Assembly: GCA_914767715.1 (NCBI GenBank)
Contig: OU612071.1
Coordinates: 14,504,948 to 14,568,947, forward strand
Direction: 5' to 3'
DNA: 64,000 nt
DNA from: Membranipora membranacea
Lineage: Eukaryota > Bryozoa > Gymnolaemata > Cheilostomatida > Membraniporidae
Shown: positions 1 to 11,979 of the stretch, piece after piece
Layout: every line of letters begins with the position of its first letter
Position numbering within the stretch: position 1 is the first letter of the stretch
Notes under the pieces: generated by a model
Told to the model about the DNA's origin: nothing
Databases searched by the model: none
Seen by the model: only the letters and a program-made list of their open reading frames with translations
Position numbers and translations under genes: made by a program

Positions 1-856
1 GAAAAACCACAAACTGACAAACCACTGTTGATTGCCCAATAAAACTGTGGCTAGCACTTATCAACAGCTCCAAAAAATTTTAAATTAGTGCTGCTAGAAC
101 TGTACTTTTCATTTTAAGGCCATATGATTTCGATTTTACTGTGAAATCAGTAGTGGGGCTCGTTTCATAATGGCATGGTTGCTTCTAATTGTCTCTGACA
201 GCAAGTGACTTTACATTTGTCTGCTGTAAGTTTCAGTGATATGAAAAGAAAAAGTCTAAATATAACTATCTAGTTCAAATAGTTCTTGCTTGGTTATTGA
301 ATTGCGAATAAAGCCTAGGCATTCCAAGTTTTCCTAGTTAATTTAGTACTGTTGGCACTGTTTAAACTGGAATAATGCCCATTGTGGAGCAATTTATTGC
401 TTCCACTGGAAAAACTTGAGTTCAACGTCTCTTTGTGGGGGCATGTTGAGGCCCCCCCCCCCCCCCGTATAACAAAAGTCTACAGGGGTGTTTTGTAAAA
501 AGTTTTCAACCCCTAGACAAGTAGAAATCTTCCTTAATACGTCTCTTATATTTAGAATTGACAAAAAAAATTTTTTAGGTTGAGTGAAAACTCAATCAAT
601 CTCAGTATTTCATTTCAATGGCATATTACCCCTCCCTCTTTTGACACGCCATACAGTTACCGAGGTTCAGGGAACTGCCATCCACCCCTGGTCATAATCC
701 ATAGATGATAGCCTACATTCCCTGTTCTTATCTTGCTGAGAATATTATAAATATTTGCTTCTTGCAGCTTAATCTGCGTGTGAGTCTGTCACGTATAGAG
801 TCAATGAGGTTCATCACGCATGCAGCCAGGCCTAACAACCACAATAATGCACTCAG
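1..856. other. Intergenic, no gene seen
   Basis: No coding exon is supported. The ORF at 705-890 has no recognisable domain or paralog. There is a run of 15 C at 452-466. The stretch is presumably 5' flanking DNA of the zinc-finger gene that starts at 1741. Confidence 0.6.
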
Positions 857-932
857 CCAATCAAGGTTCACAATGACGATGACATCATAGCTATTAATCA
901 AAGAGGAACATGCTTGACCTGAGTTTCACCTC
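857..932 (+). promoter_or_regulatory. Conserved upstream block 1, copy A
   Basis: This non-coding block resembles 24494-24571, which lies upstream of the paralogous gene. Shared pieces in the same order are CCAATCA, an identical 14-mer CGATGACATCATAG (877-890 here, 24514-24527 there), GAACATG (906-912 and 24545-24551) and ACCTC. The 14-mer contains TGACATCA, close to a CRE/AP-1 (bZIP) site, and CCAATCA contains a CCAAT-type motif. A shared enhancer or distal promoter is inferred from conservation between paralogs; function is not shown. Confidence 0.5.
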
Positions 933-1162
933 ACTGGCAATGCCACATCATTAGCATAATAAAATGTCGGGCACTATTCGCAGTATAGCCAGACAAGCTT
1001 AACAATTGGCCACAAATGGGGTGCTGGCGTGATAAATTGACTAAGATAACAAGAACGTTAAACTACATACAACAACAACTCGTTGTACTTAATTTTATCA
1101 ATAGACTCATGCGCTTCAAATTTACTCAAAAGTTAATTACAACAGAGGCTTATAAACAAAGG

Positions 1163-1182
1163 CAGGAAAAGTCCAAATGACC
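1163..1182 (+). promoter_or_regulatory. Conserved upstream block 2, copy A
   Basis: The segment beginning CAGGAAAAGTCC resembles CAGGAAAGGTCC at 24639-24650. The distance from block to start codon is almost the same in both genes: 578 bp here and 581 bp there. That spacing supports a retained promoter-proximal element. The block is short and chance similarity remains possible. Confidence 0.35.
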
Positions 1183-1740
1183 CCCACTCAGTGTCACTTT
1201 ATAAAAAAGGAACCACTCATTAGGTTGGTGATTAATCAAACTTAGACTGAGAACTACTGGATTAACGTCGGTGGGCTTGCTATAAGAACAACGTGATTTT
1301 AAATGGTTGGTACATAAGCGGCTTGAATGGGGCTGTGTTTGGAAGGAATTTTGGGTTGTGTTGCTCTATCCTCATCCATGACATTTGTGGGCGGCTGAAT
1401 CCCAGGCATTTTTTTTAACCACGCCTACACCTAGAAAGTGAATTGTTTCCATATAAAGGATTAATTGATCAAGCTGTAAATACATGCGGACTGAGAGGTC
1501 GTGTATTTATTTGTAGGAAATAATTTATAGCGCATAATAATTTTTTTTACCTAATTCAGCAGCTGGCCGCAGTGGACTTACCAAGTACCGCCTACAAGAG
1601 TAGCGAGGACACGCCCAAATAAACTCCGATAAATTGGAGCATTTCACGTTTAGCTCTTGCTTGTGCTGGATACAACGCTGTCCGTCCGCGCTCATCCTAC
1701 ATCGTCAAAAACTTACAGTGAGGGATATAGAGTATCCAGG

Positions 1741-4700
1741 ATGGATAGCTGTAACAGCACAGATCAGCCTCTGGACCTATCAACGAAAAAGGAGCACTCA
1801 CCATCACTTGCCAAAGATAGGTTTACAGTAGATATGGAAACTCACGTAGCAGAAGAAATACCAGCACCTTACAAACTGGAACAGGTTGAACCGTTGAATC
1901 TTACCCTTAAATCTGGCCGATCATCCACTCATAGCAGTGAGTTGATGGATTGGAATACTCCCCTGGATTTATGTTACCGAAGTACTAGTCCTGAACAAGC
2001 ACACTGCTCTGAACCTCTAAACCTGTCTCCGGTATACTATCCATCACCACCGAAGAGTCACACAACAGTACAAGGTACATGTCGCCACTCTCGATCATTA
2101 TAATTATTTGTGTCATTAACTATCTGCCAGTGACTATTTAGCTAGTGTTCTGCCCTACATAAGGCTTGTATCGGTAACGGACACACTTGTTTGAACTTAT
2201 CTGTCAATGCTTCAGGGACCAGGGTCACTGCTTCAGGGCAAAGTTTATTTTAGTAGAAAACCATCCTGGACTTTCATGGCAATGCATAGGTCATGTAAAG
2301 AAAGGTGATAGCCTTTAATCTTCAACTTAATACACCTTAAAATCAACAGCTGTACATATTAAAGTGAATAATAGTTATACATGCAGTGGTCAAATCAAAT
2401 CATAGCTTGACCTTTGAGTGTGCATTGAATCAAAATAATGCAGCTACCATTACAAGACTAAATCATCTAATATTGCCACTACAGTAACTGCAACAGTTAA
2501 CGCCATAACTGATGACTTGATAATAACAGTTTAAGTCTAGCACTCTCTCATAAAGTAGTTTAAGTCAAGATAAGAGGGTTATTCAGAGTGCATTCTCTAC
2601 TCTACATGACAAGAAGTGATTTACTTTGCAGATGGGTCGTTGATGGGTGGCCTTGGAGTAAGCCAACCACAATTAGACCACCCAGGATTACTACTAGCAC
2701 AGCCACATTGTTTACCTGTGGGCCTAGCTGAATCAAGTTCTCGTCGATGGTAAGTTACCCACAAGTTTGTGTGTCAAAGGGACTGTTCCCATGACTATGA
2801 GGCTGACTATGATAGAAGAATTATATGTTTTGGTGTCAAAGTATATACTTGATATTTCCTTTCTCTCACAATTTTCTATGCCTTCATATTTTCGATCCCA
2901 AATCTTAGTTCTCATTACCATAGCGCTTCTTTACCATGTCACCTCCATTTCACAGAAGGCCTGTTCAAAGGTCAAAGGGTACTCGACTGTAATGTCTTGG
3001 TCATAACGCGAGCGGGACAAAATATCAATATTAGCCTCCTCTAGCTCATTCAACGGTTCCAGAATATATTCAAACACATTATTCAAAAGATGTGACTTCA
3101 GTATCTTCTTGTAACTAGTTATGACCAGCCAATGGGATGAACCTGTGTCAGATGACCTTGACCATCTCCGTGAATTTCGAACATAGACCTACTAATAATA
3201 AATTATTATTAGTAGGTCTATGATTTCGAACAGTTTGGCTTTTCAAGAGTGTTAAAAATAGCATGCGGCTCCTTATCGGATTATGGTAACAGATCATGCT
3301 CTAAATTCATGACATCACCACCTAATGACGTTGTTCCTTAGATAGGCTTCAGCTCAGATATACACGGATCTGAACTAATATATCTTTTCAACGTCGACCC
3401 AAAAATTGACCTAGCACACTTGCAGATGCTGGTTGTCAACTAACAACCCAAACTCATTCTGATAGAATAGTCATGTTAGTGAAAACGTGAAGATGCATTA
3501 ATCGTTTAACAGAATAATAAACTGAGCAACGCAGTCAGTAGCCCTTGACCTTGAACATGAGTCGTTCACATTCTTTTCACCCACAACTTTTAACAGGGTT
3601 ATATTGTTATGTACTGTAGTTCTAAGAATATTGTTTATCTTATCATGCACTATTACTTGTGATTCCTATCCTACTAGCCATATTGATTCACGAGAAAGCC
3701 ACTGTAGTAGTTGATAGAAACAAACCACAATGTTTTCAATGCTCAGAGTTAAACCTTGACTGAACCAAGGAATTAGAAAAACCTTAACTCCAACTCCTTG
3801 ATTGAACTGACCTAATCAAAAGTTGGTTTTAGGCCAGGGGCACCAGAAGCCAAGTCTACTTAAACACGGAACCAATAAAATTAATTACCTCTTTTACATC
3901 TATAAAAATTAATCCTAGTTTTCTCATTGATGAAAGTTTTAGGTGATCTATTTGCCCTCTGTCTACGTCCTTTTGTCAACATAAAACTCCATTATGGTAT
4001 GAGACTACACGCTCTGTTGGTTAATACCTCCCCCACTTCCATACTAGGTATCACTTACCTAGTTGGGGAACTTCTGTAGAGGACAATGGATAATATCATG
4101 ACGTAGTCTTTGCTGAAAAGCCAAGAAGGTGGATTTAAGTGGGTCCCAGCATCGACCCGATTAAGAATGGTGTTTCGAAAGTAATTCTATTTCTAGAATG
4201 TTCTCAGTTTAAATAGTTGTAATTTAAGGTTAGACACAAAAGCAAATCTGAATTGCAAATCAGGTGCACATGTTGTTATGACGAGCTAAACCTTTTGAGA
4301 AACCACAGATCTCTAAATTACTCCAGCACATGTATCTAGTAGCATGTCCAGGGCGTCTGATCGAGCTCAATCAAAGAGTTACCTGGGTTGAGCCCATAGA
4401 ATCGTTGCATTCATAGGTAAATCCCCTGACATTCTGCTCATGATTCTAATCATTGATTCATTGATTCATCGATTCAATCTGACGCTCAGGCGGAAAGTTA
4501 CTGAGCGCAGCGAAATTTTCAGCAGACACAGATGACAATCTTGCTCATGATTAGTTCAATAGTCCTTAAACATGAGTTTTTGACTTTCAGCAGTTCAGAT
4601 GGTGAGCTACCTAGTACTAACGCATCTAAATGTTCAGCGGACTCTACTACTACTAATGATCAGCTCACATGCTCCCTCTGCGGTATCGAGTTTCTTAACC

Positions 4701-7700
4701 AGCAGACCCTTACTGTTCACGTGCAAACCCACGGAAAAATATATCAATGCCAGGTAAATATTTAACAAAAATTATGGTGATTCAATGTTTCTTTATGATT
4801 TATGAAAGCGGGAGGGGGGGGGGGGGATAAAGGGAAATTGTAAGCGGGTTAAGAGCATTGGAGGAAATCCAAACCACAGAACTAACCAGTAATATATTGT
4901 AATGTTTTCTTGTTGACAACAATGGAATGCCACCTTGGTACAGACACGAATTCATTAAAGGCACATGTTTTTTTTAGAGACTGTGGTTTTTATGTATGGC
5001 TTGTATTGAAGCATAAAAAAAATAATTGAGCACACATTGCATTATTAGTTTCATAGGTGCAGGAGTGTTTTCTTTTTTACAAATTCGACTACAGGGTAGA
5101 CAAGTCATGGATTGGGCATTGTGTTCAAAAAGTACATGTGGCATTTCGAATTGGCTATGAGTATGTTCATTTATGCGAAAAAATTATTGCTTTATGCTAT
5201 TCATGCAGGGTCAAGGTTAATTAAAGGCCATCTGAATGGTACCTATACCTGAATCTATTACATTTGTTTCTCAGGCTATAGGCATGCGAAATTAGCATGT
5301 TGGTAATTTGTATACCAGGTGTTATTTTTAATTAAAAAACAAAGTGTTTTCAGAGTATAGCAGTCTATTAGCAGTGAAGTTTGGTGGTTTTTTAATCAAT
5401 TCTGATTCCAGGAAAGCAAGGGGCAATTTTTTTACAAACTGATTAGCAAACCAGGAATTACTTTTTAATTTTCACTGTAAGCTCAGAACAATGAGATTTT
5501 CACAAAAAACATTTTTTGTTACCTAGTAAAGTTCAAACACTTCTGCCCTCATTTTGACATGAAGCATAGACTGAGAAAAATTACGAGTGGTCTCTTATTT
5601 AGAAATCAGTTACATGACAGTATTCGTATATTGAGGGTCTTGTTTAACAGCGCTGTGTAGATCCTTACTTTGCGAGATTATACAAGCAACCAATGGTGCT
5701 AACCCTTGTTACAGTTAATTGGGTACAGTGACCAGTAGTTAATCAAATTAAAATCGGACTTATGGTTTTGCATTGATAAATTAATTAGTCCCAGTTAAAA
5801 TCAAGTAAGCTTTTGAGAAACCCAAACGAAACGTTTTTAAGGCATCCAGTTATGTTATTTTAGTGAAGTACTTTATATACTGGCTACAAATCAGGCTCAG
5901 TCACAGTCAATTCCATAGCAGGGACTATACGTATGTTTCAGAGTTCATCGGAATTCGATTTAATAGCAACACCACTCCTCCATGCCAGCTTTTTTTTCAA
6001 ATTGTTGAGTGCAATGCAACGCCAAGGCCTTATTACACTGCACGACATCAATAATGAATTTATGTTCTGCTTTCTTGTTCAGCCAAACACTTGTTAAATG
6101 ATGGTTGCAATGTTTGCGCGATTCCTCATGGGAGTTTCAACGACGCAGGTTTTTGTGAAGGGTTTCAGCCCAATGTTCTGTTCACGAATAGATTTGGTGT
6201 CAGTAGCGAGACAGACCTGAAAACTACTCGTTCTATGTCTACAATACAGACAACATATTTTGAATCTCTAAATCTGACAACCACATCTGACGTGCAACAG
6301 GGTGTTTCATTTAATTTTTTTGAGACCTAAATGTTTTTTTTCTTGTAATTAAGTGCGGATAATTTTTTTTATTCGCCCTCACTTATGTGGGTGTATAGAG
6401 CTATGCAGTGGTTAACAGAGCGTTTCATAGAATCATTAGTTTCAATTACCAATGGACTACACACATATACATAGTAGGGAATCGTTAATCATTACTTTAT
6501 CCTCTTTTTTTTTTTTATTACAGATGTGTAAAAGAGAATACAAGCAAGCTAGAGATTACCGCGCTCACATGGCGACACATACAAACTCTACTAACCTACA
6601 GTGTGACATGTGTCCGCAGGTGTTGTCCAATACAGATGAATACCTTAATCATCTTAAGGTGAGGTTTCTGAAATTAAAATATAATTCAAAAGTTAAATGA
6701 TGGAGCTTGCACTGTGAAATAATTGGTTCTCTCTCTCTCTCTTTGTAATGAAGATCAAAGTCTTAATCATTTGATGGTAAGTCTACTCCTTAGGTACTGG
6801 AACTGCTCAAAACGCTGTTATTCAGGATCATTGCCAACAGTCATTAATCTCCTTTTATGACAGTCGACATTTGAATCTGGCAGGTTGACCAACCAACATT
6901 TTTGGGCTATCAACATGTGACCATGTAGTACCACACATTGTGTTATGTAACCGTGTCATGATGTTGTCATTTGCAATCAATCAACTTGACTCAGGTGGGC
7001 TACTCGCAAAACAGCACCTCAAATCAAAAGAAAGCTTATGTAAACTTCGGAATCTGTGCTAGAGCTTGGTGTACTATTAAAAGGGTTTGGTCGAGCTACA
7101 TGCTTTGCTTGGTTGGAGTTTGTCGAACAAATGAAAAGATTCTTTTCAACTATTAGGGTGTTTTTGGGTTGCGTAGGAAAAAGGGCCCGACTCGCCAACG
7201 TTATTAAAACTGAATTATACTTTCGTAGCCATGAAGAACTCAAACCACCCATTTTCTTTTTATTGTATTCGACCTAAACAACTGCCAACTGAGAATAATT
7301 AGCCAGAAGCATAAAGCCTATTGATCATATTCTAGGTATTCTTAGAACGGCGTCTCATCTTCACAAGTTCCTACAGTCATGCAGAGGTCAACTGTGGGCT
7401 CATATAGAAAGCTGAGCATGTGTCCTTTGTCTAGTCTCAGTCACCTTGACCTGGTTACATACAAGCAGCAGTCTAAGTGGTCTACTCTCTGGGTTGAAAA
7501 TCATTTAGAGAATTTTTTGACATTTCTAGATCAAATTATGCTTAAGGATCTGCAATAGTATGATTGACATCTGGTCAAAAGAGACAACTTGACACTGTTT
7601 TTGAACAGAATCCAGTGGGAACTGTGTTCTAAAGGTTCCCCCCTCTATATTTTTTGCGGGAACTCAGTTCCCACCAGTTCCCACTCACTCAGAAAACTAC

Positions 7701-8629
7701 ATCAAGGTCCTCTTCGAGTTGTGCCTCGCTTTAGCTAAAATTAGATGAAAGAGTTTTCTTGGAAGGCTGATTTTGTAAAACATTCTCATCGAATGAAAAT
7801 TATGCCAATAAAGTTTTTAAAAAAATAGAATATTAGTTGAAAGCTATTCATTCATAATGCGTTGGGTTTGATAGAAAAAATTGATCATTTCAAAATTCTG
7901 GGAAAATAAGTAGAGCTGAAAAATGGATACAAGTGATAATGTCATGTATGCCTGCATAGAGTCTGCTTTGGCCAAAATAATAAGGTATAAAAGATATTTT
8001 GAGTCCCTATTGGTGTCAGATACTGATTCCCTTTGTATTAGAGCAACAAATATGAAACTGGCTACCCCTTTATTGAACAATTTTGATGACCAAGTATTCT
8101 GTGTGATGCCTACTACATACATGCCTATACATGACATTGGCTGCCGATGAAAAGCAAGGTAACTAAAATATAAAGCAGAAACGGACAGCAGAGAATTCCC
8201 TGATGGCTCAGATTACATGTCTTCTTTGAAAGTTATGCTCCATTCATAACGACACCGGACTCCTAATGCCTCTAATCTGTGTCAAAATCCTCGAGAAGGC
8301 AACAATCAAAATACCGCAACTGCAGACTGACGTTTATTTGCAATGAGATTTTTTTGCAAATCATTCTAGGGTATTATGACAACTTATTGTGAGTTTATTT
8401 TCATATCTTTTTTTTCTCGTCACCACAGACACATGGACAAAAAGATTTGCATATCTGCGAACAGTGTGGGCGATATTTCCGAGACAAATGTACTTTACGC
8501 ATCCACATGAGAACTCACACTGGTGAAAAGCCCTTCCAATGCTCCATATGCAGAAAAACATTCCGGCAGAGTGGCACATTCAAAAGGCACATGAGGATAC
8601 ATCAAGAGAAAGGAGCGCAGTCATCATAA
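1741..8629 (+). CDS. C2H2 zinc-finger protein with CtBP-type PLDLS motifs, paralog A (5 exons)
   Basis: Probable nuclear DNA-binding repressor. Proposed coding exons: 1741-2074, 2632-2749, 4591-4753, 6524-6658 and 8429-8629, all with GT-AG ends and matching phases (1, 2, 0, 0); they join to 951 nt, or 316 aa. Exon 1 carries PLDLS (residues 10-14), EPLNL (50-54), TPLDL (73-77) and EPLNLS (91-96). PxDLS is the known docking motif for the corepressor CtBP. Five C2H2 fingers follow, with ligands C178/C181/H194/H198, C204/C207/H220/H224, C232/C235/H248/H252, C260/C263/H276/H280 and C288/C291/H304/H308. A TGEKPF linker joins fingers 4 and 5. Fingers 2 and 3 each straddle an exon junction. The ATG at 1741 was preferred over an in-frame ATG at 1657 because the paralog keeps the same context (ATCCAGGATGGA) and spacing. 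I cannot assign a named orthologue; repression through CtBP is inferred. Confidence 0.82.
2075..2631 (+). other. Intron 1 of zinc-finger gene A
   Basis: Bounded by CAAG|GTACAT and a TTTGCAG acceptor. Nothing else is recognised inside it. Confidence 0.65.
2750..4590 (+). other. Intron 2 of zinc-finger gene A
   Basis: Donor GATG|GTAAGT and acceptor GACTTTCAG. It holds the palindrome at 3182-3222 and a short ATTGATTC-type run near 4450-4476. No coding exon is supported; the ORF at 2767-3006 has no recognisable feature. Confidence 0.65.
3182..3222. repeat. Perfect 20 bp inverted repeat (hairpin)
   Basis: Arms 3182-3201 and 3203-3222 are exact reverse complements around a single A at 3202. Similar TTCGAA-type bases flank both sides (3176-3181 and 3224-3230). 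It lies inside intron 2 of zinc-finger gene A. Confidence 0.9.
4754..6523 (+). other. Intron 3 of zinc-finger gene A
   Basis: Donor CCAG|GTAAAT and an acceptor after a long T tract (TTTTTTTATTACAG). It contains a G run at about 4814-4826. The left edge of the tandem segmental duplication (near 5801) falls inside this intron. No additional exon is recognised. Confidence 0.65.
6659..8428 (+). other. Intron 4 of zinc-finger gene A
   Basis: Donor TTAAG|GTGAGG and acceptor CACCACAG. A CT-rich microsatellite lies at about 6727-6742. ORFs at 6971-7277 and 7844-8150 overlap on both strands and show no domain; none is accepted as coding. Confidence 0.6.
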
Positions 8630-8727
8630 TTGGCAGCAAGCTGACCGGTAATAGAAGCCGTGGCCAAGATTTTCACCTTCACATCAAGGATGTATTGAAC
8701 ATGTGTTCTCGAATTCCTGAAAACTAG

Positions 8728-9512
8728 GTAGGCCATACATCCCACTCATATTTCATTACTTTTGTTCTGAGTGACCTCCCCGCAACCCCAAACAATTTGG
8801 CACAACCCTAAAGCAATCAGGCTGCCAAGGTCTTGAGCCACACCTGCTTCTTTAATTAAGAAATGTTTATTTCAGTCATTGCTTATTAATCATATTTTCT
8901 GCTTTACTTGTGCAGGCACTTTCAAGGCCATATGAGGGGTGCTCAGTTTTGGCGAAGCGATCCTTCCAACTGTGACGTTTGTCAGATCTTCATCTGCGAC
9001 CAGGAGTGCTGAGGTGCGGTGCAGAAAGGGAATGTGATGATAATAGTCAAGATAAATGTGGGCTGATCAGTGTTGAGGAAATCGAGTTTCAGTCAGATGG
9101 TGTGTTCAACTAATGGCAGGAAGATGTGAAATATAATCACTATGAGACAAAAGGTGAGGGTTTATTTTTAGCAATTTCTCGTACTAAGACTAAGATTAAG
9201 TCAACTGTATGTAACTCTTTTATTTAAACATAAGGGAGTTGTGTGCAGACATTGTAAACTTTCTCACCATGATCTTGCTATTTCCTCTACACATGAATAA
9301 CCGCATATTTTTTGCAGGTCATTTTCTCTATAATTTAGTCTAGAAATCAGAGGTTGTATTAATAGGAGAAAAAGTAACCTGGAAAAAAAAACACCCCATG
9401 GGTACATGGTGGTCACATTTAAGGGCATAATGCATGACTGGCTTGCATTATTTCTAAATACACATGGGGTTGAAGATGTCAGTCGCACTTTTATGTTGAA
9501 CTGAACAATAAA
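8728..9512 (+). other. Possible spliced 3' UTR and poly(A) signal of gene A
   Basis: After the stop, AACTAG|GTAGGC at 8727/8728 could be a donor, and TTACTTGTGCAG ending at 8915 an acceptor. The paralog has a comparable donor, TTCTTCAG|GTGAGT, at 30010/30011. In unit B the donor has mutated (CTAGGAAGGC). AATAAA at 9507-9512 is a candidate poly(A) signal. A short C-x2-C stretch lies at 8970-8981 (CDVC), but the surrounding frame closes soon after, so I do not call a sixth finger. Confidence 0.3.
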
Positions 9513-11455
9513 ATTCGATAAACTCCTTGCACTTTTTGGTCATGTTGGGTGGTTCATTCTTTTTGATGAGTGCAGCGAAACCACAATAGCTCATCTTATG
9601 TCAATCTTTTTATTACAGGGTATGAAACTGATTCTAAGAAAGATACTAAAATAACAAGTCGCTTCAGTAGAGTATGGAACCAGAATGAATTAATCTGGAA
9701 ACAAAATCAAACATGGATTCACACTAATCATCATCCTACGCAGGTGAGTTAACTGTCTGCTGTATTTATATATATCATTTATTACATTTTTGTTATATAT
9801 ATTATATATGATATGTATGGTGTATGCTGTAGTATCTAATTTAGTAGAATTGACCTTTTTCCCTGGCCGACTTACAAGCAATAAAGCAGCTCAAGTTTTG
9901 GTCATAAGGGATTAGTGCCATACTCTGATCACTGCCTCATGATGTGGTATGGAAGAATTTATTTCTGGAGACATTAATTTCAAAATGATTTACCTCAACA
10001 TAAAACTTTCGTTCCTATCGGGACTCTATTCAGTCTCCCCTCTGTCGTGAGAATTGTTGGGATCACCAACTTGTATCCTGGTTAGAAAATGGGCATACAT
10101 TTTCACCGTCTGGCAAAGCAAACCTACTTATTATTTGGATCTATGACAGTAAAACGTAATCATTATGCAATCACTTGTCATAACTTGTCCAATATAACCT
10201 TGGTAAGCATGATGAAGCTGTTTAATTGCATGCCAACCATTTGGTCCGTGGTTGTGACAGACCTATAAATGTCAAATTCAATGAAAGAAAATAGTGTCAA
10301 TTTTTTCGGCCCTGGGAATGTATACATTGAGATACAAAATACAAAGTTCTTTTAAAAAAGTTTATATTGCCATGTACAACATTGCTCAATGATTCAACAA
10401 GAAGAACTATTGGATTTTGTGAGACAGATCCATTTACAAAATAATACAGTGCAAAAAATAGTTAACGATTGAACTTTTATTCTGTTTGTAGAATTATCCT
10501 CCCTGCACAGACCCTGAACTGCTAATCAAGACAGCGGTTTTGTCTAGCTGCTTTTGGAGAAAAATGGTTAGACCGCTGTTTTGATTTTTGCCTTTGAAGG
10601 AACGATATTTATTTAATTATTTATTCGTTTTTGTCAATAATTTCTTTGGTGCTGACTTTTTTGTGCTGTATTAAAATCCTCACTGCTAAAACAGGGAGCA
10701 AATATCCAAGTGTGTTTAATTTGGTTAATCAAATTACGTAGGGTGTTATTTTTATCCAATTATTATTTTTGTTGAATATTGTCAATTGGAGTATCTGACA
10801 ATGATTTGTTGAGAGCTCACTTTCCTATTATGTCTAATATCAAATCTATTGGATACAAGATAAGTTATTTTTTCATTCTGCACATGGAAATAAATGATTA
10901 TATTCAGAGCCGACTTTTAGTTTATTTTCTATTTTGAGTCGACATACAGAAGAAAATTGGGTCATAATGCATCAAAATGACACCTCCTTCTGGAAAACCT
11001 TTCTCCATTTTGCAATGCTTGAGACGGATTTGTACAATATGTTTCTTTGCCAATCTTCAGCACTTTTTGTTACGCTTTCAAAGGGATGTCTAACCATTCA
11101 GTTGGCAGTACTAGCATTTGAATCTAGGTGGCTGGCATTAAATCACCAACACTGGATGGTACCAACAAGTACAGTGGGCGTGACAAAGAGTGTCATTCGC
11201 TGTCAGTTGGCTATATTCAGGACTGCTTGCCACCCTCTAGTTTATGTCTGTAATAAGATGTATACGATTCTTCAAGCCTATCAAATCTTGCATACTTTAT
11301 TGGAAAGTGGAACATTCAAACATTCAAACTTCTTGACTTGCGGAATATTCAGATTTGTGAAGGTCATTCCACCACCCACGCAATACACAATATAGCTTCT
11401 GTAGGCTTCTCCGATCACTTCATTTGCCAACCAGCCTGAATAATGATTTTATTGA
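9513..11455. other. Non-coding part of unit A
   Basis: The sequence is shared with 18320-20405. The ORF at 10934-11395 (153 codons) is shortened to 117 codons in the other unit, by indels that do not respect codons near its end. It has no recognisable domain and is not called as a gene. TA-rich sequence lies at about 9769-9812. Confidence 0.5.
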
Positions 11456-11641
11456 CTATAGACAAGTAGAGATTACAAGTCTGTAACATTTTGCTACTAG
11501 TTGCTCTAGTCCCTCAGCCCCTTTTTTTCTGTCAAGATATATGAGGAGAAGTCTAAATTCATGAGCATTACTCACACATTTCATTTGCTCCTCAGTAAAT
11601 TGCAAATGTAGGTTGGTACAACCAACCGTTGCGCTTGTCAC
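11456..11641 (-). CDS. Candidate small minus-strand ORF or exon, copy A (unknown)
   Basis: Open frame of 61 codons, or about 72 when read from the preceding stop, with no canonical ATG at its head. It is present at the same place in unit B (20406-20591). The two copies differ at four bases in 186: three changes are silent and one changes Ala to Glu. This low divergence is compatible with a selected coding exon, but four differences are too few to decide. No domain is recognised. An AG at the CCAG beside the upstream stop could be an acceptor if this is an internal or terminal exon. Confidence 0.25.
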   Translation of the reverse strand: MTSATVGCTNLHLQFTEEQMKCVSNAHEFRLLLIYLDRKKGAEGLEQLVAKCYRLVISTCL

Positions 11642-11979
11642 AGCGTGGACAACAGTGTTTGATATTCGATTCTACCTGGCAAGTATTTTAGTCATAAAAA
11701 AGGCGAACTCCAGGTAACTCTGTAGTTTTGGCTCAGGATGCATAGTTTAGCTCTGATATATAACGGACCTAATCCGCTCATATTCCAGTAGGTTTAAGAC
11801 AAACTCTGCCAACATTTTTATTATATAATTCAAAAATATTACCTAGAACACCATTTCATGACTTTGTTATATTTATTCTACGCAATTATTATTTTCTTTG
11901 TCAAACAGGATCTAGGCTGTGTTGAATTTGATTGGTTTCTAGGTTGGCATGACCCAATCTAGCAAACACATTAATGTTT

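Noticed and set aside
1657-1740. Upstream in-frame ATG extending zinc-finger protein A by 28 residues
   Set aside because: The extension has no counterpart in paralog B, whereas the ATG at 1741 keeps context and distance to PLDLS.
8970-9010. Possible sixth C2H2 finger (CDVCQIF) in unit A
   Set aside because: The preceding TFK-like stretch is out of frame with it, a stop follows at once, and unit B does not preserve the frame.
10934-11395. 153-codon + strand ORF, partly kept as 117 codons at 19921-20274
   Set aside because: The shared part is explained by the segmental duplication. The frames diverge through non-codon indels near the end, and no domain is visible.
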